A DNA stretch of 19,407 nt from Anaerolineaceae bacterium (GTDB lineage: Bacteria > Chloroflexota > Anaerolineae > Anaerolineales > Villigracilaceae): assembly GCA_022181005.1 (NCBI GenBank), contig BQMV01000132.1, positions 1-19,407 on the forward strand, in the 5' to 3' direction. The number at the start of each line of letters is the position of its first letter. The first letter of the stretch is position 1. Made by a program: the position numbers and the translations under genes. Shown one piece after another: positions 13,979 to 19,407 of this stretch. A model generated the notes under the pieces. It was not told the origin of the DNA, did not search any database, and saw only the letters and a list, made by a program, of their open reading frames with translations.

Positions 13979-15225
13979 GGCGTGGCAGTCGCGTCTGGCG
14001 GCAGCGTATTGATCGGCGGGGCGACGAGATTCTCCTGGCAAATTCGAATCGTTTCGCTTGCTGCGAATTGCGCGTTCTCGTCCGCAGGGACTTTCGATTG
14101 AATTTCTCGCGCAACTTGCAGCGCCTCGCCGCAATTTCCAGTGCGCGCCAAGGCAAGCGCCAACGTATAGTAGTATTCCGCGATGCGAATATCGTTCGAT
14201 AGGGCAAGCCCGACGATCGTCTTGCCTTCTTCGATCGCGCCGCCGTTGACCGCAAGGCGCAATTGTTCGATTGCTTCTGCCCAATATAAATTACGATAGT
14301 ACATCACGCCATAATTGCCGCGCAGGCTGGGGTCTTGCGGGCTGTTGTTCACAGCGGTCTCTGCGTACTGCAGCGCTTTTGCGTAATCGCCCGATCCCGC
14401 ATAGGTGCGAGAAATATAGAGGTCAGGCAATGGGTTGGCGGGGTCGAGCACATCGGCGCGCGTAAAAGCGGTGATCGCCTGATCGGAAACGCCCAAAATA
14501 CGATAGTTCAGCCCTAACGACATCCAAAGGTCGGGGACGTTTGCGTTAATCGCCAGCGCGGCTTTGAATTCGGCGACAGCCTCTTCATAATTCTGGGTAG
14601 CCTCCAGCAGAAGACCGCGCGCGCGATGCGCTTCCATTGTGTCTGGGGCAAGCGCCAGCGCAACCTTCGACTCTTCAATTGCCTTCGTTACATTGTCAAA
14701 CGAACCGGAGTTCACCAGAATTTCCGTGTAATAGGCGTGCGCCAAGCCGCTGTTCGGGTCGAGTTGCAACGCCTGTTCAATCCATGTCAGCGCGTCTGAG
14801 TTCTTCCCTTGCACATCTGCCGCCCGCGCGCGGATGGCGTACCCCATAGAATTATTAGGCATAAGCAATAGCGCGTTTTCCGCGCTGGTCTGCGCTTCGG
14901 CGGGTTTGCCTGCCAGCATTTGTACACGGGCGAGGGCAACATACAAAGACGGGTCGCGCGGCGCGGAACGGATCGCTTCTTGATACAGTTGAATAGACTG
15001 CAAGAACTTCCCGGCTTGGAACAACGACTCGGCTTCCGTAACGTAGGCTTCCAACGAACGCGTCGGCGTGGGCGTCGGCATGAACGGGTTCGGCTGACTC
15101 GGCAAATAGATTTGATTAAAGTAGTATCCAAAGAGCGCCACCAAGCCTAAGACAATCCATCCGAATATATTCGGGCGGCGTTTGGGGCGGTTCATACTCC
15201 ATTTTGTTTTCTTTCGTAAATACAT
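13975..15225 (-). CDS. Membrane-anchored TPR protein (first of a tandem pair)
   Basis: This 416-residue protein has a basic N terminus, one membrane helix (about 19-36), a PTPTPTRS linker (about 50-57) and then tandem TPR repeats up to about residue 390, with C365 and C396 near the end and a short TP-rich tail. No Shine-Dalgarno stands before the ATG at 15225. Instead an extended -10 box (TGGTAATAT) ends 6 bp upstream, which fits a leaderless message from this start; an internal ATG at codon 11 has a GGAG placed too close to use. It shares layout and sequence with the next gene, so the pair arose by tandem duplication. The function is unknown; TPRs bind other proteins. Confidence 0.85.
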   Translation of the reverse strand: MYLRKKTKWSMNRPKRRPNIFGWIVLGLVALFGYYFNQIYLPSQPNPFMPTPTPTRSLEAYVTEAESLFQAGKFLQSIQLYQEAIRSAPRDPSLYVALARVQMLAGKPAEAQTSAENALLLMPNNSMGYAIRARAADVQGKNSDALTWIEQALQLDPNSGLAHAYYTEILVNSGSFDNVTKAIEESKVALALAPDTMEAHRARGLLLEATQNYEEAVAEFKAALAINANVPDLWMSLGLNYRILGVSDQAITAFTRADVLDPANPLPDLYISRTYAGSGDYAKALQYAETAVNNSPQDPSLRGNYGVMYYRNLYWAEAIEQLRLAVNGGAIEEGKTIVGLALSNDIRIAEYYYTLALALARTGNCGEALQVAREIQSKVPADENAQFAASETIRICQENLVAPPINTLPPDATATP

Positions 15226-15231
15226 TTTTTC

Positions 15232-15240
15232 ATATTACCA
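15232..15240 (-). promoter_or_regulatory. Extended -10 box of the TPR gene pair
   Basis: The minus strand reads TGGTAATAT, a TGn-extended -10, ending 6 bp before the ATG at 15225. Transcription would begin at or next to the start codon. No -35 is seen, which extended -10 promoters can do without. Confidence 0.45.
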
Positions 15241-15304
15241 TGAAAAAATAAAGGGGCATTAAGAATACTGGCGCTGAAATCGGGCGGAGAAAGTTAAAAG
15301 AGGA

Positions 15305-15313
15305 TGATAAAAT
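15305..15313 (+). promoter_or_regulatory. Extended -10 box of trmD
   Basis: TGATAAAAT, a TGn-extended -10, ends 6 bp before the trmD ATG, and no ribosome site lies at usable distance (AGAGG is 16 bp away). A leaderless transcript is likely. Confidence 0.5.
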
Positions 15314-15319
15314 CAACGC

Positions 15320-16069
15320 ATGCGCTTCGAAATTTTTACGCTTCTTCCCGATGTCTTCTCTCCTTATCTGGAGTCCAGCATTCTCAAACGCGCAAGCGAA
15401 CGGGGATTGATCCGCGTGAACGTGCACAACATCCGCGAGTACACACACGATAAACACCACGTCACAGACGATACGCCCTACGGGGGCGGAGGCGGGATGG
15501 TGATGAAGCCCGAGCCGGTCTTCGAGGCGGTCGAATCCGTTTTAGGAACGACGCTTCTTTCGCAGGGGAAGCCTGTTCCAATCATCCTGCTTACGCCGCA
15601 GGGACGCGTTTTCACCCAGCGCGTTGCCGAAGAAATATCTCAACACGAACGCATCGCGTTGATCTGCGGGCGCTACGAAGGCGTGGACGAACGCATCCGC
15701 GAACACCTCGTCACCGATGAAATTTCCATTGGCGATTATGTGCTAACCGGCGGCGAACTGCCCGCGTTGATTCTGATTGACGCAGTCTCGCGCCTCATCT
15801 CCGGTGTGTTGGGCGACCCCACCGGTGCGCAGGACGACTCGCACTCGATGGGCTTGCTCGAATATCCGCATTACACCAAGCCGGCGGAGTTTCGCGGCTG
15901 GAAGGTCCCCGAAGTTCTGCAAAGCGGCAATCACGCCAAAATTGATCAATGGCGCAGAGAGCAGGCGCTGCGCCGCACCTTTCATAAACGACCCGATATG
16001 CTGGAGAAGGCGAATCTTCATCAGAACGACCTCAAGTTCTTGAAAAATATCGGTATGAATAACGCGTAG
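15320..16069 (+). CDS. trmD: tRNA (guanine-N1-)-methyltransferase TrmD
   Basis: This 249-residue cytoplasmic enzyme methylates G37 next to the anticodon of several tRNAs with S-adenosylmethionine, which prevents +1 frameshifting. SPOUT-family marks are clear: MRFEIFTLLPDVFSPYL at the start, DDTPYGGGGGMVMKPEP, the cofactor-site ALICGRYEGVDERI, SIGDYVLTGGELPALILIDA in the knot, and HYTKPAEFRGWKVPEVL. The ATG at 15320 gives the full family length. trmD is often found with rpsP, rimM and rplS; none of these are beside it here. An MFS transporter gene follows 34 bp later on the same strand and may share its message. Confidence 0.98.
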   Translation: MRFEIFTLLPDVFSPYLESSILKRASERGLIRVNVHNIREYTHDKHHVTDDTPYGGGGGMVMKPEPVFEAVESVLGTTLLSQGKPVPIILLTPQGRVFTQRVAEEISQHERIALICGRYEGVDERIREHLVTDEISIGDYVLTGGELPALILIDAVSRLISGVLGDPTGAQDDSHSMGLLEYPHYTKPAEFRGWKVPEVLQSGNHAKIDQWRREQALRRTFHKRPDMLEKANLHQNDLKFLKNIGMNNA

Positions 16070-16103
16070 CGCGCGTTACACGATCATCTTTCTGGAGGCG
16101 ACA

Positions 16104-17408
16104 ATGCCAGCGCGACTCAACTATGGCAAGATCTTTCTACTCGGTTTTGGATTCTTCGGCATCAGCGTAATATGGGGCGTCTACAACGCCTTCGTGCCCA
16201 TCTTTCTTTCAGAGAAATTTCACGTTGCGCCCGGCTGGATCGGGTTCTTTATGACGCTGGATAATATCGCCGCGTTATTTATTCAACCGCCGGTCGGCGC
16301 CTGGTCGGATCGTATACGCACCCGCCTTGGACGGCGCATTCCATTCATCGTGATTGGCGCGCCAATTACTGCGCTGGCATTCGGGTTGATTCCGCTCGCT
16401 TCCATCGTTCCGCTTTTTGTGGCTTGCACAAGTTCCATGTTGCTCAGCGCGGCGCTTTGGCGCACGCCGGTCGTGGCGCTCATGCCCGACATCACTCCTT
16501 CTCCGTTTCGTTCACAAGCGAACGGCATCGTCAACTTCATGGGCGGAATCGGCTCCATCATCGCGTTACAGACCGGCGGCTTGTTATACAAGATGAGTCC
16601 CAACTTCCCGTTTTGGATGGGATCCATATTAGTGGTCTTGGCGGCGCTAGTGGTTTATCTGTTCATCGAAGAGCCGAAAGAATATGAACAAGCGGAACAA
16701 CAGCCGGGCTTGCTGGAAAGTCTGCGCGAAATTATCACCGATAAAGAAAAAAGCGGCTTGCGCCTGTTGTTTGCTATCTTCTTCTGGTTCGTCGGCTACT
16801 CAGCAGTCGAAACATTTTTCACGCTGTATGCCAAATACCATCTGGGGTTAGAACCCGGAGACGGCGCGACCATGCTGTCGGTTCTGCCGCTATTCTTCGT
16901 GCTGCTCGCCATTCCTTCCGGTTTTATCGGCGGACGCTTTGGTCGTCGGGTGACCATCGCCGCCGGCTTAGTCATGTTGATCGTTATGTTGCTGCTGTTT
17001 TACATCACGCCAGCAACGGCGCTCTTGACCGGCATCGCTCCGTTGCCGGTGGTCGGGATTCCGCTTGTAGAGGGCGGAGCGCGCATGCTGACGCTCGGAG
17101 GCGTTCTGCTGATCTTCGGCGGCATCGGCTGGGCGTTCGTCAACATCAATTCGCTTCCAATGGTAGTGGACTTAACCGGCGCGGCGCGCATCGGCACGTT
17201 CACCGGGTTGTATTACCTATCTTCCACGCTCTCAGCGATCGTCGGTCCGAACCTGAACGGCTGGGCGGTCCAGTTTGCGGACAACAATTACAACGTCATC
17301 ATGATCACTTCGCCGATATTTATGATTATCGCATTATGGCTCATGCTGGGAGTCCGCCGCGGAGAGGCGGTCGTTCCGGGCGCGGAAACAAATTCGCTGC
17401 AAGCCTGA
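16104..17408 (+). CDS. MFS transporter, 12-helix, sugar-cation-symporter-like
   Basis: This 434-residue membrane transporter has 12 hydrophobic segments. The loop between helices 2 and 3 reads GAWSDRIRTRLGRR, the MFS A-motif in the extended form seen in SLC45 and glycoside-pentoside-hexuronide-type carriers, and PDITPSPFRSQANGIVNFMG after helix 4 fits the same group. A polar loop (about 192-220) separates the two halves. A sugar or glycoside is a reasonable substrate guess, but no substrate residues are diagnostic. GGAGG stands 5 bp before the ATG. It follows trmD by 34 bp. No clear terminator was found after the stop. Confidence 0.88.
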   Translation: MPARLNYGKIFLLGFGFFGISVIWGVYNAFVPIFLSEKFHVAPGWIGFFMTLDNIAALFIQPPVGAWSDRIRTRLGRRIPFIVIGAPITALAFGLIPLASIVPLFVACTSSMLLSAALWRTPVVALMPDITPSPFRSQANGIVNFMGGIGSIIALQTGGLLYKMSPNFPFWMGSILVVLAALVVYLFIEEPKEYEQAEQQPGLLESLREIITDKEKSGLRLLFAIFFWFVGYSAVETFFTLYAKYHLGLEPGDGATMLSVLPLFFVLLAIPSGFIGGRFGRRVTIAAGLVMLIVMLLLFYITPATALLTGIAPLPVVGIPLVEGGARMLTLGGVLLIFGGIGWAFVNINSLPMVVDLTGAARIGTFTGLYYLSSTLSAIVGPNLNGWAVQFADNNYNVIMITSPIFMIIALWLMLGVRRGEAVVPGAETNSLQA

Positions 17409-17436
17409 GCAAAGAATCGGCAGTCAAGGTTCCGAC

Positions 17437-17465
17437 TTGTCGAATGTTTCAAGTAATTGTATACT
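17437..17465 (+). promoter_or_regulatory. Sigma-70 promoter of the BMP lipoprotein gene
   Basis: TTGTCG (17437-17442) and TATACT (17460-17465) are separated by 17 bp. The predicted start is near 17472. A small hairpin, AGGGTT/AACCCT (17477-17494), lies early in the leader of about 50 nt. Confidence 0.6.
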
Positions 17466-17522
17466 TGCGCTGAAAAAGGGTTTGCGATAACCCTAACTAC
17501 AAATTTCAAGAGGAGAAGAACT

Positions 17523-18557
17523 ATGAAGAAGTTTTACGGTTTGTTCGTAGCGCTCTTGGTCGCCGCTATGATTCTGCCCGCCTGCGCCCCGGCAGAAGTA
17601 GACTGCTCCAAGGCAGACGTGTTCTGCGTTGGCTTGGTGACGGACGTCGGTAAGATTAACGACAAGTCCTTCAACCAGTCCACCTGGGAAGGCGTTCAGC
17701 TTGCGAAGCAGCAATTGGGCGCGAACGTCCAATATATTGAAACGTCAGACGCCAAGGATTACGAAAAGAACATCGCGACCTTTGGCGACGCCAACTACGA
17801 TGTGGTTGTGACCGTCGGTTTTGCGCTCGGCGAAGCAACCATTGCCGCCGCGGCGAAATATCCCAACATTAAGTTCATCGGCGTAGATCAGTTCCAAGCG
17901 GAAACGGTGAACGGCGTTTCCGGCTTGAGCTTCCCTGAAGATCAGGCTGGCTTCCTCGTCGGCGCGCTGGCGTCCATGATGAGCAAAAGCCACAAAGTCG
18001 GCGCCGTCTGCGGCACCGACGTCGTTCCGCCCGTATGGCGCTTTGGCGAAGGCTACAAAGCCGGCGCCGCCTACGCCGACGGCATGAACGGCACCTCTAC
18101 CGAAGTGTTCGTTGTGTATCACAGCGACGTTGGCTTCGACAAGACCTTCACCGATCCCGAATGGGGCGCTCAGACCGCGAAATCCATGATGGATCAAGGC
18201 GCTGACACGATCTTCGGTTGCGGCGGCGTCACCGGCAACGGCGCGATCACTGCCGCCGCCCAAGCCGGCGGATACGCCATCGGCGTTGACACCGATCAGT
18301 ATTTGACACTGCCCGAAGCCGCCCCGCGCATGCTCTCCAGCGCGATGAAGCTCATCACCCCGAGCGTCTTCGATCTGATCAAAGCCGCCAAAGAAGGCAC
18401 ACTTCAGAGCGGAAACGTATACGGACCGGCTGGATACGCTCCGTACCACGACCTTGACGGCGAAGTGCCCGCTGAAGTGAAGACGGCGATGGAAAAGATC
18501 AACGCCGATCTCCTTAGCGGCGCAGTGACGACCAACGTCCCGCCTGTTAAACCGTAA
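17523..18557 (+). CDS. BMP-family lipoprotein, ABC transporter substrate-binding protein (PnrA-like)
   Basis: The product is 344 residues from ATG at 17523, which has AGGAG 7 bp upstream; the frame extends to 17457 but that part lacks a ribosome site and precedes the signal peptide. The N terminus is a lipoprotein signal with lipobox LPAC (Cys21). The mature part begins with the family mark VGLVTDVGKINDKSFNQSTW and continues through VTVGFALGEA, FIGVDQFQ, GFLVGALASMMS and IGVDTDQY. BMP/Med/PnrA proteins bind purine nucleosides or related ligands (some members bind autoinducer-2-like or sugar ligands) and deliver them to an ABC importer. The permease at 18672 is the likely partner. The gene has its own promoter and a strong terminator, so it is probably made in excess over the membrane parts. 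Confidence 0.95.
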   Translation: MKKFYGLFVALLVAAMILPACAPAEVDCSKADVFCVGLVTDVGKINDKSFNQSTWEGVQLAKQQLGANVQYIETSDAKDYEKNIATFGDANYDVVVTVGFALGEATIAAAAKYPNIKFIGVDQFQAETVNGVSGLSFPEDQAGFLVGALASMMSKSHKVGAVCGTDVVPPVWRFGEGYKAGAAYADGMNGTSTEVFVVYHSDVGFDKTFTDPEWGAQTAKSMMDQGADTIFGCGGVTGNGAITAAAQAGGYAIGVDTDQYLTLPEAAPRMLSSAMKLITPSVFDLIKAAKEGTLQSGNVYGPAGYAPYHDLDGEVPAEVKTAMEKINADLLSGAVTTNVPPVKP

Positions 18558-18576
18558 CAACGTTTTATAAGTTTGT

Positions 18577-18611
18577 AAAAAGGAAAGAGGTTCGCCTCTT
18601 TCCTTTTTTTT
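18577..18611 (+). terminator. Rho-independent terminator after the BMP lipoprotein gene
   Basis: A perfect stem (18577-18590 with 18595-18608) is closed by a TTCG tetraloop and runs into eight T (18604-18611). It starts 20 bp after the stop codon. Confidence 0.93.
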
Positions 18612-18639
18612 AACCTTTTTCTTTATTTGTTGATATAAT
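18610..18639 (+). promoter_or_regulatory. Promoter of the ABC permease gene
   Basis: TGATATAAT (18631-18639) is a perfect TATAAT with TGn extension, and TTAACC (18610-18615) gives a partial -35 at an 18-bp spacer. The predicted start near 18646 leaves a leader of about 26 nt. Placed right behind the terminator, it separates permease expression from that of the binding protein. Confidence 0.6.
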
Positions 18640-18671
18640 CTCGCAGCCACCCCAACCGAACCGAGGGATTT

Positions 18672-19407
18672 ATGCAGGAAGAGCCACAATCCAATTCAAG
18701 CGTAAAACGCTACGCACGGTCAGCGTTAGACGCGCTTCTCGCTCCAGCCCTATCCATTTTTACGGCTATGGTTTTGGGCGGCATAATTATTCTCAGCGTA
18801 GGCGGGAATCCTTTTCTGGCGTATTACGGCTTAATACAAGGCTCGTTCGGTTCTGCCAAAGCGCTCAGCGAGACCGCCGTTTGGGCGACGCCCTACATAT
18901 TTGCCGGGCTGGCGGTGGCGCTAGCCTTTAAGGGAGGCTTATTCAACATCGGCGCAGAGGGACAGCTCGCCGTCGGCGCAACGACCGCCGCGCTGTTCGG
19001 TTACGCGTTGCCAGAATGGCTGGGCTTCAACCTGCCTGCAATCATCCATTTACCGATTGTGATTATCGCTGGCGCAATTGCAGGGACCATTTGGGCGGCG
19101 ATCGTCGGCTACCTCAAAGCGTACACAGGCGGACATGAAGTCATCAATACGATCATGATGAATTACATCGCGCTTAATACGATCTCTTTCCTGCTCAATG
19201 GCCCAATGAAAGACCCCAGCCCGACCAACGTAATTTCGCGCACGCCATTGGTCGCGGAGAGCGCGCGCCTAGCCCCCATTTTCAGCGGACTGCGCGTACA
19301 CTGGGGCTTCATCCTCGCGCTGGTCGTCGCATTCGCAGTCTGGTGGCTGTTTAGCAAAACCACGCTGGGATTTGAAATAAAAACTGTCGGTCTTAACCCA
19401 GACGCGG
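18672..19407 (+). CDS. ABC transporter permease, nucleoside/BMP class, 3' end cut by window edge
   Basis: The frame stays open from ATG at 18672 to the window end (245 codons). GAGGG lies about 5 bp before the ATG. After a polar start (MQEEPQSNSSVKRYARSALD) several membrane helices follow. FNIGAEGQLAVGA and GGHEVINTIMMNYIA match the BPD_transp_2 permeases of the YufP/NupP (BmpC-D type) group, which import nucleosides with a BMP-family binding protein. Full members run to about 350 residues, so about the last third is missing. The nucleotide-binding ATPase usually encoded between binding protein and permease is absent here and may lie downstream or elsewhere. Confidence 0.92.
   Translation, partial: MQEEPQSNSSVKRYARSALDALLAPALSIFTAMVLGGIIILSVGGNPFLAYYGLIQGSFGSAKALSETAVWATPYIFAGLAVALAFKGGLFNIGAEGQLAVGATTAALFGYALPEWLGFNLPAIIHLPIVIIAGAIAGTIWAAIVGYLKAYTGGHEVINTIMMNYIALNTISFLLNGPMKDPSPTNVISRTPLVAESARLAPIFSGLRVHWGFILALVVAFAVWWLFSKTTLGFEIKTVGLNPDA

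Noticed and set aside
13979..14284. 102-residue N-terminal extension of the second TPR protein
   Set aside because: The extension overlaps the first TPR gene in another frame and has a composition unlike a signal or membrane domain. The ATG in the ATGA overlap directly precedes the membrane anchor.
17745..18689. Long open frame on the minus strand (314 codons)
   Set aside because: It lies antisense to the BMP lipoprotein gene and crosses its terminator. Its composition is low-quality (Gly/Val/Arg-rich) and it has no ribosome site or recognisable family.

Overview
The window looks like a chromosomal segment of a Chloroflexota bacterium, most likely Anaerolineae. This is inferred from three things: about 50-55 % GC by eye; envelope proteins that join one membrane segment or lipobox to Thr/Pro-rich 'TPTPT' linkers; and a B-family-like heme-copper enzyme operon. 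No rRNA, tRNA, IS element or CRISPR array was seen, and no gene-free stretch exceeds 300 bases.

Region 1 (1-6690, minus strand) is a compact respiratory operon. In transcription order it holds a 52-residue single-helix protein, a CuA subunit II, a heme-copper subunit I, a TauE/SafE-like (DsbD_2) membrane protein, a CcoI/FixI-type copper P-type ATPase, and a cytochrome b fused to two [4Fe-4S] clusters that runs off the left edge. Subunit I keeps all six heme and copper histidines and the B-family HH...DPG...W signature. It has Gln at the position of the cross-linked active-site tyrosine (H243-P-A-Q-Q247) and no tyrosine at the cbb3 alternative position. It may therefore be a nitric oxide reductase or another non-canonical heme-copper enzyme rather than an oxygen reductase. 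The 263-bp gap upstream is shared with a divergent lipoprotein cytochrome c. It carries a perfect 14-8-14 inverted repeat made of two Crp/Fnr-like boxes, one placed to activate the minus-strand operon and the other overlapping the -35 region of the cytochrome c promoter. The cytochrome is the obvious candidate electron donor to CuA, and the ATPase and TauE-like protein would supply or assemble copper.

Region 2 (6954-8398, plus strand) holds the cytochrome c with its terminator, then a class IV (branched-chain) aminotransferase.

Region 3 (8568-15225, minus strand) holds a parvulin-type lipoprotein foldase followed by a membrane-anchored Thr/Pro-linker protein; the groES-groEL operon with a degenerate CIRCE element, a sigma-70 promoter and a terminator; and two tandem paralogous membrane-anchored TPR proteins with overlapping stop and start codons.

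Region 4 (15320-19407, plus strand) holds trmD, an MFS transporter, a BMP-family (PnrA-like) lipoprotein with its own promoter and terminator, and the first three quarters or so of an ABC permease of the nucleoside/BMP class, cut by the right edge. Several genes (trmD, the first TPR gene, the foldase) have a -10 box only 6-9 bases before the start codon, which suggests leaderless or nearly leaderless transcripts.
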